From: Acanthosepion pharaonis
Taxonomy: Eukaryota > Mollusca > Cephalopoda > Sepiida > Sepiidae
DNA length: 64,000 nucleotides
NCBI GenBank assembly: GCA_903632075.3
Contig: CAHIKZ030000957.1
Coordinates: 1,284,501-1,348,500, forward strand
Direction of reading: 5' to 3'
Each line of letters opens with the position of its first letter. The stretch's first letter is position 1. Below, piece by piece: positions 30,735-41,008 of this stretch. A program made the translations under genes and the position numbers. The notes below the pieces were generated by a model, which was not told where the DNA came from, ran no database searches, and saw only the letters and a list, made by a program, of their open reading frames with translations.

Positions 30735-30738
<4 letters not shown>

Positions 30739-30801
<63 letters not shown>
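30739..30801. repeat. (TA)n microsatellite
   Basis: TA array 40 bp past the Tc1-like end. Confidence 0.95.
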
Positions 30802-30806
<5 letters not shown>

Positions 30807-31655
30807 CTTACAGTTATATTTTGTCAACTTCGTTCGTTTAATATTGTGGAAAGATTGATTTGAAACGTGAATGTAAATATTTAATAAGGCCTATTCTTGA
30901 TATCGTGGTTTAGAAATACAAAATTCTCTTAAAAGGAAAATTTTATGAAGATTGCTTTATAGATAGTGATATAAAGTGAATTGGTGACAATTCACTTTAA
31001 TGAATTGTTGCTAAACTGTTTCATAATATAAACAGGATTGACTTCCTTAAAGAGGAAACCTAACAATGCAAAAACATAACTGAATGAGTCCTTTTTTGTC
31101 GTTTAAAGAGCGCGTTATTCATCGTTTTCCATCCAGAATAACAATCAACAAGTTTCTTCTTCCTTTTAAAAAATTAATCTGCCATTGATATTTAAATAAA
31201 AGAAATCCTTTTTACTGAATCGACCATTCAACAAAATGTCAGCTGCGAAAGAGCTTTTATCTCTACTGAAAGAATCCATCTCTCTATGATATCGAAATAC
31301 GTGTTTCTCTTTTGTTTATTCGTGAGGCTGATCTGAGATCTTCTTGGATTTAGTTTGAGGAGATTATTGTCGTCTGTCTCTTTCTTTGCTTAACCATACT
31401 CAAGATTAGGTGTTCAGGCCAACAACGGTCCATAAGATTCTAGCCAGTAAGACTCGCTTTAAGAAACCAGAGATTGATCTATCAGATTACGGAAGGCTTA
31501 AATTAGACCTTTTCGTCCGTTGCTTTACAATCCTCCATATAAGATGGGTGTGAGGATGGTGGATATCGGCATCGGAAGTGAGATCGACAAGGCGAGTTCA
31601 TATTGCGACCTTGCCGGTTGCGTTCACTTCCGGTTGCACTGATATTATTAGGAAA
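30802..31655. other. Unassigned sequence
   Basis: No family recognised. Near 31560-31650 a small imperfect inverted patch contains GGAAGTGAGATCGACAAGGC and CCTTGCCGGTTGCGTTCACT. Confidence 0.45.
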
Positions 31656-31659
31656 GCTA

Positions 31660-31825
31660 TGGTTTGGGTTAGTTTATTTTGTTTTAAGATATATCAACCA
31701 GAATGAGTCATTTAATAACGACAAGAGTTTTAGAACAGATTCGTATGAAGAGAATATGTATTCTTTGTAAGAAATCGGTTTGTTGATCAGGTTTCATTGA
31801 TGTATTGTTTTTTTTTTTTTTTACA
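31660..31825 (+). repeat. Family K fragment
   Basis: GGTTAGTTTATTTTGTTTTA, ATATATCAACCAGAATGAGT and TTCGTATGAAGAGAATATGT, then a T-run. The 3' part is missing. Confidence 0.7.
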
Positions 31826-32520
31826 ATCGGCTAAATTTTACGGTATGTCGCTGCTTATAAGATTCCGCGATGCATTAGATTCACTCGCAGATTTTGAAAG
31901 AAGAAATAAGAAAAAAGTTTTTTCCTTGTAATTTATAGGCTTCCTCACTTACACCAATTTTATTCATGCTTATTTCAGCATGAAAACCTTACTAATCCTG
32001 ACAAATTCACCACAGACGGAGAAGTAGCAAAATTATGGTAACTATTTAGAATATAATAAATAAAGGAGAAATGAGAATATATAATACCGCTGAAACCGAA
32101 CTAAAATCCTCAGCAATCGTGACGAATTTATTGCAAACCAGAATGGAGAACTAATTTGAAATTAGATACACGTAAATTTGGAAATATAAATAAGGTCAAG
32201 TTTGATTTATGTGAAGGTTAAAACATACAATAATACTTTGAAAAAAAAGGAGAATATTTTATGGGTACTTAAAATATGTCTTAGTATCCCAACTGCATAA
32301 ATAACCTCTAACAAAATTTATAATTTAATTTGAAACTCAACTTTATGTTCAAGATGGGATTTAAATACAGCTGAGATTTTTCCAGTTATTTTATCCTGTC
32401 ACCGAAGTTTTAAAGGATCCAACGTGGTTTTAGGAAGATTTTAGAAAAGAAAATATTATTTAATTCAGAATCTTTTTTTTGTTAATTTTAACTCAACAAT
32501 TCAAGATGGGCAAATACAGT
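31826..32520. other. Unassigned AT-rich sequence
   Basis: No gene or repeat recognised. Confidence 0.45.
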
Positions 32521-32524
32521 GAGA

Positions 32525-32960
32525 TTTTTCATTATTGCAATTATTTTATTCTGCAAGTTTTATTCCATCTTATTATTTTATTCCATCTTTTTATCCCAAC
32601 AGTCTAGCTCAATACATTCTTCATTATTGCAATTATTTTATTACTAGTTTTATTCCATCTTATTATTGTTGCTTTTTATCCCAACTCTCTGGCTCTATAC
32701 ACTCTTCATTATTACTATTATTTTATTACTAGTTTATTTTATTTTATCTTATTATTGTTGCTTTTTAATCTCAACACTCTGGCTCTATACACTCTTCATT
32801 ATTACTATTATTTTATTACTAGTTTTATTCCATCTTATTATTGTTGCTTTTTATCCTAACACTCTGGCTTAATAAACACTTCGTTATTACTATTACTTTA
32901 TTACAAGTTTTATTCCATCTTATTGTTGTTGCTTTTTATCACAACACTCTGGGTAAAATT
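32525..32960. repeat. ~88-bp tandem repeat, about 4.5 units
   Basis: CAACACTCTGGCTCTATACA then TTCATTATTACTATTATTTT and ATTCCATCTTATTATTGTTG recurs at about 86-90 bp (32605, 32691, 32781, 32866). Confidence 0.9.
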
Positions 32961-33597
32961 CTCAGCCTGACCAACTTCACAAAATCTAAGTAAATGTGGG
33001 AACGAATAGAAATTATTTGGAAATGATTCTTACTAATTTCAAACACTATTCAGCGTTTCATTTCTATTTTTATTCCGCTATATATTTATTTATGGGCTTT
33101 CATTTTCAAAATCAACAGCGTGTTATTACTCTTTTTCTTTTTTAAACAATTAAATAGGCTGCAACGTAATTTTCCCGTATATTTCTCTTTACAAAAGGGT
33201 CCCAATCAACAGAGAGTGAAACAGAATAAATTGCTTAAGTCGCTTTTGTTCAGTCAGCAATAACATCTAAGCATCATTACTCAGTCATTTGTTTCGCTAC
33301 GATCAGACGTCATATTATATGGAGCCATTAGCGTGAATGGACGTTTTAAAATATTGTTGAAAATCTTACCCACCTATATTTTGGTTCGTTAATTTGTTTT
33401 CTACGGCTTATCAACCCCTTTTCCCAGCGACATGAACTTACATAAAGAGCGGATTTGAAATTTAGCGTCTTACATCAGATCGTAGCGGAATAAACAGTGT
33501 GTTTTCAAGAAGTCGGGTGCAGGATTAAGCTCCTAGACAGCGAGTGAAAATCTACGTGATCGTCCCAACTGAACCCAGAATGCATGCGTGGGATAGG

Positions 33598-33598
<1 letters not shown>
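32961..33598. other. Unassigned sequence
   Basis: No family recognised except a K-like start at ~33390 (TTGTTTTCTACGGCTTATCA). Confidence 0.45.

Positions 33599-33599
<1 letters not shown>

Positions 33600-33640
<41 letters not shown>
33600..33640. repeat. (TA)n microsatellite
   Basis: TA array. Confidence 0.94.
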
Positions 33641-33643
<3 letters not shown>

Positions 33644-33809
33644 CCCCAAATGCTAGGAGAGGAGTACATTTACTAGATTTATATTTTATAAGTTTTGTTT
33701 AACGGTATCACAATATCTACCTGCGTTTACAGAAAGAATTGGAAACTAACCAGATTTCTTTTAAAATAAACCGAGAAATCTTATTAAAAAGAAAAAAAAA
33801 ACATGATTT

Positions 33810-33895
33810 CTCCGGCCAGCATTCGAACCTGCACCCCCATCAACCGGGCGGAGAGAAAACCGTCATTAGATCCGAGGTGATTTAGACCTAAATAT
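33810..33895 (-). other. tRNA-like 3' half
   Basis: Minus strand: GGGGGTGCAGGTTCGAATGC then TGGCCGGAGAAA is a convincing T-arm and acceptor strand. The 5' half does not fold into a clear tRNA. Either a decayed tRNA or a SINE head. Confidence 0.35.
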
Positions 33896-34032
33896 TCTCG
33901 AATATGCAGAAAATATGTAAATATCCTGTTTAATAAATAAACGGGGCGTCTACTTTAATATGGGTGTCCAATAAAAATAACCTTTATGTAATAAAATTAT
34001 TTTTAGTTATTTTAAATAATAAAAGTATGCTG

Positions 34033-34298
34033 GCTATTTATCGATCCACCCACGAGGATTGAATGTGACACAAGGCCGGTTTAATGTGGGTACCTCCGAG
34101 CCCGTAGGCTCGGCCAAAACCTTTGGAAGCCTTTGAACCCGCCTAGACGGGTTCAGGCCCTGTCTACCTCCCCGAACGAAACCTTGCCCTTCGGCAAAGC
34201 TTCGTCCGGGTTCCTCTCTAGCAAAGCAGAGAGTTCGACAGACGTCGCTTACAGTCAAAGACTGTATCACGACTCAGCTAGACTCGGAGGTCTTGCTC
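34033..34298 (-). mobile_element. tRNA-derived SINE, 266 bp, complete with 20-bp target duplication
   Basis: It is flanked by a perfect 20-bp direct repeat TAAATAATAAAAGTATGCTG (34013-34032 and 34299-34318). The minus strand begins with a tRNA-like head: TAGCTGAGTCG resembles an A box and TGTCGAACTC a B box. The body is GC-rich and contains four hairpins, for example CCGAGCC/GGCTCGG and GAACCCG/CGGGTTC. The perfect duplication implies recent insertion. The base composition is unlike any other repeat in the window. Confidence 0.75.
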
Positions 34299-34335
34299 TA
34301 AATAATAAAAGTATGCTGCAGTAATAAATAAAATT

Positions 34336-34337
<2 letters not shown>

Positions 34338-34411
<74 letters not shown>
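34338..34411. repeat. (TA)n microsatellite
   Basis: TA array. Confidence 0.95.
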
Positions 34412-34414
<3 letters not shown>

Positions 34415-34580
34415 GGACTCTCCTGTCGTTTTCGACATATGAGTATCTTTCAGTTTTATGTTTATGCTTCGTTAGAGATATTGTCCTCTCGTTTATAACC
34501 GCATATTGAACGAAGGCAGCGTTTATGAAAAGCATCAAGTGGATTGATACGTGTCCTAGATGGTGTTCACGATTCTAAAC
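34412..34580. other. Unassigned sequence
   Basis: Between two TA arrays; no match recognised. Confidence 0.45.
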
Positions 34581-35060
34581 AATATATATATATATATATA
34601 TATTAATGCATGTTTCATTAAATAATATAGACAAGTTTTGTCTATTTATTTTAAGCAAATTTCTTTCGTATCGTCTGTTAAGCTTAATAACATTATTATT
34701 GAAAGACGAAATAAAATCACCATATTGATACGTTTTTAATCCTATCTAATCTTTCCAAACTATATAGTTGATGAACAAATAAGATACTTCTTAGAAGTCT
34801 CAATACTAAGCAAATATAACATAATACTGCTTCAACTAATCCCAAACATATTAATCACCTATATCGTATTGAAATGCATACTAATTATAAACAAGATGAA
34901 AATACACTAAAAAACTGGTAAATACTAATATATCTACAACAGAACCCAGCCAAAAAATAAGTTAATCATATACTACACTAAATCTAGTATATCCAACTAT
35001 TCGCAATGATTCTTCCCCACCTTCCCCCGTTAGCGTTTTGCTAAAAAACCAACATAGTTT

Positions 35061-35375
35061 AAAAAATTCAAGTGCCCTCTGGGAGATTGTATACCTAACG
35101 GATTAAATAATATTCAAGTTGGTTACACCACTAACTCGCTTTCACGTCGCTTGACTCTACATTTGAATAATAATTCTAGCATTTTTAGAAATTTAAAACA
35201 ACATGCCTGGCCGCATACACAATTCCGGAATATCCTTGTTGAAATCACAACTATACTTAAACATGAAAACAATAAACAAAAACTAAAAATTCTTGAAGCT
35301 ATATACATAAAACAGTTGAAACCTAACATGAACAAAATGAAAACTCCACAAATATACTTAAATGCCTATAATTGA
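35061..35375 (+). pseudogene. GIY-YIG endonuclease of PLE-A
   Basis: Starts 'FKCPLGDCIP' (cysteine pair as in animal Penelope elements), then 'NNIQVGYTTNSLSRRLTLHL' (VGYTT is the GIY-YIG variant, with SRRL as the following Arg-containing segment), 'RNILVEITTILKHENNKQKL' and 'LEAIYIKQLKPNMNK', ending with a natural stop at 35375. The domain (about 100 aa) is open from 35061 to the stop, but an in-frame stop precedes it, cutting it off from the RT. Its role is target cleavage for retrotransposition. There is no start codon of its own. Confidence 0.8.
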
Positions 35376-35595
35376 TAACAGAAGCCATTGGTTTATACCA
35401 ACGGCTTCACATACTTAACACTTCTCGTTTTCACTCTCACGTGGTCATGTGTGATGGCCTGGACCGCGGTGCGATTTTCGTTTCCAGCGTCTCGTATGCA
35501 CGAGTTTGTCGTTGCTTGGAAATCTTCCATGCAAACAAAAACAGACTATTATTGCGATGTCCGTGTATTGTTTAATATATTGTAATGTAATTGTC

Positions 35596-35634
35596 ATCTT
35601 TGATGATGGCTTATGTAAGCCGAAAGCTTAGATA
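35596..35634 (+). ncRNA. Hammerhead-like motif, PLE-A
   Basis: Stem I ATCT (35596-35599)/AGAT (35630-35633). Box TTGATGA (35600-35606), extra T, stem II GGCTT-ATGT-AAGCC, GAAA (35622-35625), palindrome AGCT, T at 35629. Here U3 faces G8 (wobble), while other PLE-A copies have A8. Confidence 0.58.
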
Positions 35635-35891
35635 GGATTAAAAAAACATGTATCAATATGGTGATTTTATTTCGTCTTTCAATGATAATGTTATTAAGCT
35701 TATCAGACGATATGAAAGGAATTTGCTTAAAATAAATAGACAAAACTTGTCTATATTATTTAATGAAACATGCTTAAATACACACAATCAAGCCGGAACC
35801 GAAACCCGACCAATTTGGCACAAACACACAATCCAAAAAACGAACCAACGAATAAATCAATCTTTTGGGATTATACCACTATTTAAAAATC

Positions 35892-36243
35892 TGTTATGGG
35901 GTCCACCCTTTTTTTGTACAAGTGGACTCGTCCAGTGTGTACTTGGACTGCTGCAGTTAAATACCCAGCGTCAGAGAGATTGAGATTGTGATTGAGTTGG
36001 AGGTAGAGTAATAGTGTGAGGTAAACGCTTGTAAAAGTCACAGTTACGAAAAACACTAAGGAAGTCCTACTTTGAGACTGGATTTACCAGACTGTATATA
36101 TATTATTATTGCTAATAACCACGTTTCTGGATTTACTAACCGTATTACAAATTGTATTATTGTGTAAATACATTTATTTGTTATATTTCATTCCTGCGTT
36201 TGTCATTCATTGGAGACCGAATTTCATCTCGGAATCCACAACA
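35892..36243 (+). mobile_element. Solo LTR, copy 1
   Basis: Begins TGTTATGGGGTCCACCC and ends GGAATCCACAACA. The flanking five bases are AAATC and AAATG (four match). The inverted copy at 59.4-59.7 kb matches along its whole length and has the same ends. No internal region. Confidence 0.78.
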
Positions 36244-36312
36244 AAATGTAATCATTCTTTTGAAAAAAAAGAAGACAACAAATTATATCTGTCTATATTT
36301 ATATTTTATTTA

Positions 36313-36510
36313 TAACTGATAACTGACATCCATTAAACACGGCACGTTGAACTAGAACAGTTTACCCCAGTGAGCAAAATAAAGGGTTCAGTTCGATATT
36401 CCAACGACCTGAAGAAGGCCGGAGCGTACAACGACCGAAACGTTGTAATAAATATGGCGACAAAGATGAGGACAATAGTCTGAATAATGTAAATAATGAA
36501 CAAATTATAT
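36313..36510 (+). mobile_element. SINE-H tail, copy 2 (5'-truncated)
   Basis: AACTGATAACTGACATCCAT..GGGTTCAGTTCGATATTCCA..CCTGAAGAAGGCCGGAGC..ACCGAAACGTTGTAATAAA matches 4585-4770 at high identity. The tRNA-like head is absent. Confidence 0.75.
36406..36447 (+). ncRNA. Hammerhead-like motif in SINE-H copy 2
   Basis: Box CTGAAGA (36409-36415, consensus CUGANGA), extra A, stem II GGCCG/CGACC (one C-A mismatch), GAAA (36437-36440), palindrome ACGT, T at 36444. Stem I is weak: GAC/GTA gives two pairs. Confidence 0.55.
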
Positions 36511-36754
36511 ACTAAATATAATAACAATAATATTAGAAAGATAATAATACCTTACTAACAGTGCACATAAAAATACCATTGTTTTTGCGTCTGAATTTTT
36601 CTGACAAATCATAATTTTAAATTCGATGATTAAATAAGCTTTTGGATCATTCCACAACTCTAACATAACCGTGGCAATTCACATATTGCATTGTTAAGCA
36701 TTTGTAGTTAACAAAATAGTTTAATAAGTTTTTAATAATTTCACACCAAGAAAC
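36511..36754. other. Unassigned AT-rich sequence
   Basis: Nothing recognised. Confidence 0.45.
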
Positions 36755-36960
36755 GCTAGAGTGCCACTAGCACGGAAGGGGTTAATGAGAGGGAGAGCAA
36801 GAGTAAAGAAGCGTGATAGAGGAAAGGATGAAGAGAAGGATGATGAATAGATCAAGGCATCTGGAAATGTCGATTGATATTGCATTTGAATAGTCGGAGA
36901 TTATAGCTATCAAGGAAGCAAGTAAGAGGAAAGGAGTTCAACAGACAGGAAGTGCATAAC
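36755..36960 (-). pseudogene. LINE family 1, 3' end fragment (minus)
   Basis: Minus strand: CTTACTTGCTTCCTTGATAG, CTATAATCTCCGACTATTCA, AATGCAATATCAATCGACAT. These are the codons for the 'SCFPDSYNLQ.FK.NVNRH' end and 3' region as at 52.91-53.0 kb. Confidence 0.65.
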
Positions 36961-37118
36961 ATGAAGCTATTGGATATTATCATAGAATAAGAAGTTACAA
37001 ATTTGGAAAGATTTTCCATTTCTCTGAAGCAGGCGTTAAACGCATGGAATCGGCATCACCTCCTCTATCTTCCCTTTCTTTTTATTATGGTGATTTTCTA
37101 AACTGTGCTTAAGTATGA

Positions 37119-37188
37119 CAAAAGGCCGAAATTATGGGGCACCCAGTAATGATTCAGCTCATTACTCAGTTTTAACTTATCTAGTGAG
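37119..37188 (-). mobile_element. SINE-T copy 4, first half (split by family K)
   Basis: The tail AAAGGCCGAAATTATGGGGC and the B-box side ACCCAGTAATGATTCAGCTC run to TCTAGTGAG, where family K starts. The other half is 37880-37925. Confidence 0.72.
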
Positions 37189-37879
37189 TTTGGTTTGTTT
37201 TACGGCATATCAACCTCAATAGATTATTTAATGCTGACAAGATTTCTATTACTGGTAATATTTTTCTTCAAAAACGTATTGCCAGTAATATTTTTTTTCA
37301 AAAAACGTATTGCTGGTATTATTTTTCTTCAAAAATGTATTGCTGGTAATATTTTTCTACAAAAACCTATTGCTGCTAATATTTTTTTCAAAAATGTATT
37401 GCTGATAATATTTTTCTTGAAAAATGTATCGCTGGTAATATTTTTTTTCAAAAACGTATTGCTGGTAATATTGTTTTCCAAAAAAGTATTCTTGGTAATA
37501 TTTTTTTCAAAAACGTATTGCTGGTAATATTTTTTTTTCAAAAATGTATTGCTGGTAATATTTTTTTTCAAAAAGTATTGCTTGTAATTTTATTTTCAAA
37601 AATGTATTGCTAGTTTTCTCGAAAATTCATTGCTGGTATGAAAACCTATTTTTACACTTTCATAGTCTTTTGACCAATGTTTGGGGGTTAAATATTTGTT
37701 CATATCTGTGACTCTAACAGGTGCTACTACCCCGGGTAAAGGTGGAACTGGAAATACCATCAATTAAGAAGTGGTTCCACGCTCCTCAAAATCTCCTGGT
37801 CAGAGGCATTGCTGCCGGATGTACTTTATTGTCTTACCCAGGACACGGATGTAGCTTATCGTCTTACCCAGCACGGTCC
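37189..37879 (+). mobile_element. Family K element inserted in a SINE, 691 bp
   Basis: The SINE target TCTAGTGAG (37180-37188) is repeated as TCTAGCGAG (37880-37888), a 9-bp duplication with one difference. This defines both K ends: start TTTGGTTTGTTTTACGGCAT and end ATCGTCTTACCCAGCACGGTCC (two overlapping motifs). Inside are a tandem array (37235-37620) and the conserved 3' part (CACTTTCATAGTC.., AACAGGTGCTACTACCCCGG, AAGAAGTGGTTCCACGCTCC). No protein is visible. The class is unknown: no terminal inverted repeats and no tRNA-like head. Confidence 0.7.
37235..37620. repeat. ~30-bp tandem repeat inside family K
   Basis: About twelve units of TATTGCTGGTAATATTTTTT followed by TCAAAAACG or a variant. 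A shorter version lies in other K copies (38.35, 51.51 kb). Confidence 0.92.
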
Positions 37880-37925
37880 TCTAGCGAGACAAGCTTGCTA
37901 AACATTACACCACAGCAAGGTGCCC
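37880..37925 (-). mobile_element. SINE-T copy 4, second half
   Basis: TCTAGCGAGACAAGCTTGCT..CATTACACCACAGCAAGGTG continues the SINE interrupted at 37188. The A box is TGGTGTAATG (minus). Confidence 0.7.
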
Positions 37926-38285
37926 TTTCTTTTTATTATGTATGCATTTTTATTGAAACCAAACAGTGTCTACCGTATATTTCTCTTTCTGTCATCTTCG
38001 TTGCAATCAAATTGGAATGGTTCATTATTTCCAGAGGCAATGGCAGGATCTATCGCTCTTTTTGACTTATTAACTAATTAACATATGTAGGAAAAAGCGA
38101 AATTATAATATGGTGTTTTCATTAGTAATGCTTATTCATTATTTTAATAAATGATTGAATTTATATTGATTTTTTTCAGACAACCTTCAGCAAAGTATTC
38201 GATATCGATTATCCAATGAAAAACGGACAAGTCAAGTAAGTTCATTTAATACGTTTTTTTTTCTTTTTATTTGATTATGAGATAA
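37926..38285. other. Unassigned sequence
   Basis: Nothing recognised. Confidence 0.45.
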
Positions 38286-38289
38286 ACGA

Positions 38290-38690
38290 TCTGGTTTGGT
38301 TTCGTTTGTTTTACGGCTTATCAGCCTTAATGGCTTATTTAATGACGACAAAACTTTTACTGCTAGTAATATTTTTTCTTCAAAAATATATTGCTGGTAA
38401 TAAGGTAATACTAGTAGTAATTTTTTTTCAAATATTTTTTGCTAGCAATTTTTTTTACAAAAAGTATTGCTGTATTAAACCTATTCTTACACTTTCATAG
38501 TGTTTTGACCCTAGTTTGGGAGTTAAATATTTGCCCATAGCTGCGACCCTGACAGGTGATACCTCCCCAACTCAGGGTGGTCCTGGGAACACCAGCAATT
38601 AAGAGGTGGTTATAAGCACCTGAAAACCTTCTGATCAGAGGCCTTGCTGTTGGATGTAGCTTATCGTCTTACCCAGGACAGCGAGATAAA
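38290..38690 (+). mobile_element. Family K element, copy with short internal array
   Basis: GGTTTGGTTTCGTTTGTTTT, ACGGCTTATCAGCCTTAATG, three internal units, then CACTTTCATAGTGTTTTGAC..GCCCATAGCTGCGACCCTGA..CCTTGCTGTTGGATGTAGC and TTATCGTCTTACCCAGGAC. Confidence 0.75.
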
Positions 38691-39100
38691 GAGTTTCTGA
38701 CTTTACGAACACGATTCCAACTTGTTACATGAATGAATAATATTTGCATGTGCAAATAACGTGGCAACAAAAGGTATTTTTTCCGAAGTAGGAAATAATT
38801 TTACAAACTTCTAAACGGACAGAATGATACGAGTAACTTAATTCAGGCACAAGGCTAATCTTCAAGCGATCCCTAGGAGGAACAAAATTAATACAGACAA
38901 TCTGCAAGAGAATATTAGTAACCTCTGAACTTCCAATCGTCAAAATTAAGGTAAGTATTAACAAGTAACACGAAGGTTTAGGATCAAGTGAAAACGTCTG
39001 TTCAGTGTCCAGATGGGTGACCGAATAGGAATACCAGGTTTTGTAGTATTGAGTATATCTGTGGTCTAATAGATTACCCTCTTGACGATCGGAGAGTTAA
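38691..39100. other. Unassigned sequence
   Basis: Nothing recognised; a LINE may begin upstream of 39105 in a decayed form. Confidence 0.4.
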
Positions 39101-39104
39101 ACAC

Positions 39105-39835
39105 TTGACAACCAGAGATTGACAGCTGACCTCGCTTCCGATTTAACACTAACTTCCCAGTGGGGACAGACTGGCTAGTTACATTCAATGCCTCGAAAAC
39201 TCGGTACATTTCATCACCAGCGATCAGACCCGAAATATCGCCAGTCCTGATGAACGGATGTCCCCTCGTGGAGGCTGCATGCCTTGAGAAGATATTGGGC
39301 CTCAAACTCACACCCAACCTGAAGTGAAACTCCTATATACTAGCCATCGCTAAAGATGCAGGTAAAAAGATCGTCTACCTGTACCACTAATTTATAAGAG
39401 CCAGATGAGGCTGAAAATGGAGTACTCTTACCATATTTTGGCGGAAGCTTCCAGGTCCTTACTTTCCAGTCTTGATAGAGTTTAAAATCGTCTCCGAGTC
39501 CTTGTTGGGGAAGAATTACTTTCTAAGCTCCAAACTCTCTCTCACGGGCGGAATGTGGCGTGTCCCTCACTGCTCTATTGCTACTACCATGGAAAGTGCT
39601 CGGACGAACTATATTCCTTGATAACACCAGATATAACCTTCCGGGCTCGGACCCACCATGCCACTTAACTAATGATAAACCACCCACATTCCGTCCGAGT
39701 TCCATCGGTGAGGATTAAATCCCACTCGAACAGATTCTTCTTGCGGATCACTGCCCTGTCGAACAGACTCCCAAGAGGATGTTTCGCGATCACTAAAATC
39801 TTAAACAGTTCAAGTCGAGAGTTGTTATCTTGCTG
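39105..39835 (+). pseudogene. LINE family 1, RT C-terminus to ORF end
   Basis: In shifting frames: 'DLASDLTLTSQWGQT', 'LVTFNASKT', 'GLKLTPNLKWNSYI', 'RLKMEYSYHIL', 'SLLSSLDRV', 'HGRNVACPSLLYCYYHGKCS', then 'HPHSVRVPSVRIKSHSNRFF' and 'LSNRLPRGCF'. This is the thumb and C-terminal region of a Jockey/CR1-like RT, in the same order as the 14.0 kb copy. At least three frameshifts. It is followed directly by a second, more upstream piece of the same family in the same orientation. Confidence 0.78.
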
Positions 39836-39849
39836 TGAAAAGTGTCAAG

Positions 39850-40311
39850 CGTATGTCCTGCCTTCAACAAAGAGAGAGTTCGCTTTTTATTCACTATTCA
39901 GTGCAGACCTATCAATCTACCCAGTAAGCTTTTTGAGGCCTTAATCAATAAGAAGGTCGTCGAGCACATAGAAAAAGAACAATCGGCGGCGATCAGTATG
40001 TATTTCACTCCTCGAAGAAACCTTTTTTTTGAGCTACATAAATGATCTCTCTGAGAATATACTCAGATCGTTTGTTACCATCTATGCCGATGATACCACT
40101 GTATACGGGCGCACCTTTGATAGTCAGCAATTGGCAGTTGATCTCTCTTCCGATCTTACACAACCTCCCCAATGGGGTAAAAACTGACTGGTTACATTCA
40201 ATGCTCGAAAACCAAGCTAATTATCTTCCCATCTTATCCATATAAATTACCCTTTAACATAATTCTCCACCACAAGTAGTCCACGGGCCTTGTACAGGGT
40301 GAACCATACTG

Positions 40312-40315
<4 letters not shown>
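39850..40315 (+). pseudogene. LINE family 1, RT core fragment joined to 3' end
   Basis: 'FSVQTYQSTQ'-type frame 'RPINLPSKLFEALINKKVVE' (RT block 1), then 'FVTIYADDTTVYGRTFDSQQ' with the YADD catalytic box at about 40077-40088, then 'LSSDLTQPPQWG'. After ~40200 it jumps to the 3' UTR (GGGCCTTGTACAGGGTGAAC) ending at (TA)n. The block between RT motifs is shortened (no palm Asp segment seen). A deletion derivative. Confidence 0.78.

Positions 40316-40371
<56 letters not shown>
40316..40371. repeat. (TA)n microsatellite
   Basis: TA array between the LINE 3' end and PLE-A. Confidence 0.95.
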
Positions 40372-40376
<5 letters not shown>

Positions 40377-40490
40377 GAAAGGAACTTACTTAAAATAAAT
40401 AGACAAAACTTGTCTATATTATTTAATGAAACATGCATTAATATGTATATTTATATATGTATGTATATATATATATATATATATTAATGC

Positions 40491-40550
<60 letters not shown>

Positions 40551-40790
40551 GCATGTTTCATTAAATAATATAGTTTTGTCTATCTATTTTAAGTAAGTTA
40601 CTTTCTTATTGTCTGATAAGCCTAATCACATTATCGTTGAAAACCGAAAGGAAAACACTATATTGATACTTGTTTAAATACAATATAAGATTTCGGCTTA
40701 CATAAGCCATTATCAAAGATGACAATTTCAATAAATCAAACAACACACGGACGAAACAACAATGATAGTCCGCCCTTGCTACATGAAAAA
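40372..40790. mobile_element. Penelope-like subfamily A, inverted pair around (TA)n
   Basis: Plus ORF-start (40372-40440, ..CTATATTATTTAATGAAACA) and minus ORF-start (40548-40690) flank two TA arrays (40460-40485 and 40495-40546). The minus unit continues into a degraded hammerhead (40690-40735: box TTGATAA and stem II GGCTT-ATGT-AAGCC intact, but GAAATCTT in place of GAAAGCTT). Confidence 0.7.
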
Positions 40791-40879
40791 TTTAAAAGTA
40801 ACGACAAACTCGGATGTTTTTTTCCTTTTCTAAAGCAAAGCATTAAATATTGAACTGTTACGTAATATCAGTCCACCTA

Positions 40880-41000
40880 TACGAAGAAGCGACTTGAAGC
40901 ACCAGAAAAATTGGTTCTACAAATTAATGCTGAAAACACCATGGACCGAACATGTGAGAAACATGGAAGTTTTAGAGAAAATTGAAAAAAAAACAAAACA
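40880..41000 (+). pseudogene. LINE family 4 (RTE-like) fragment
   Basis: ATACGAAGAAGCGACTTGAA.. gives 'KKRLEAPEKLVLQ' and then 'WTEHVRNMEVLEKI', matching 55.25-55.35 kb. Confidence 0.55.
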
Positions 41001-41008
41001 AAAAAACA

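Larger units (their letters stand above)
34604..35776 (+). mobile_element. Penelope-like element subfamily A, 5'-truncated, with inverted ends
   Basis: The most informative PLE copy. The left end (34604-34740) is an inverted ORF-start (AATGCATGTTTCATTAAATA..); the right end (35645-35776) is the same in plus orientation. Between them, in plus order: end of RT ('NYKQDENTLK'), linker ('LIIYYTK'), GIY-YIG endonuclease (35061-35375), UTR, hammerhead (35596-35634) and ORF start 'MYQYGDFISSFNDNVIK', 'LIRRYERNLLKINRQNLSI'. The (TA)n tract at 34581-34603 abuts the left end. The element ends at CTTAAATACACACAATC. Confidence 0.8.

Noticed and set aside
31560..31655. Structured RNA candidate from an imperfect GC-rich inverted patch
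   Set aside because: The pairing is short and mismatched, and no second copy is available for comparison.
33810..33895. Functional tRNA gene
   Set aside because: A good T-arm is visible but no matching acceptor 5' strand, D-arm or anticodon arm could be folded.
37195..37571. Phe/Ile/Lys-rich frames of 80-110 codons on both strands
   Set aside because: They cover the ~30-bp tandem array inside family K; low complexity, no protein family.
39066..39317. 83-codon minus frame
   Set aside because: The opposite strand reads as the LINE family 1 RT C-terminus with recognised motifs, so the minus frame is a shadow.
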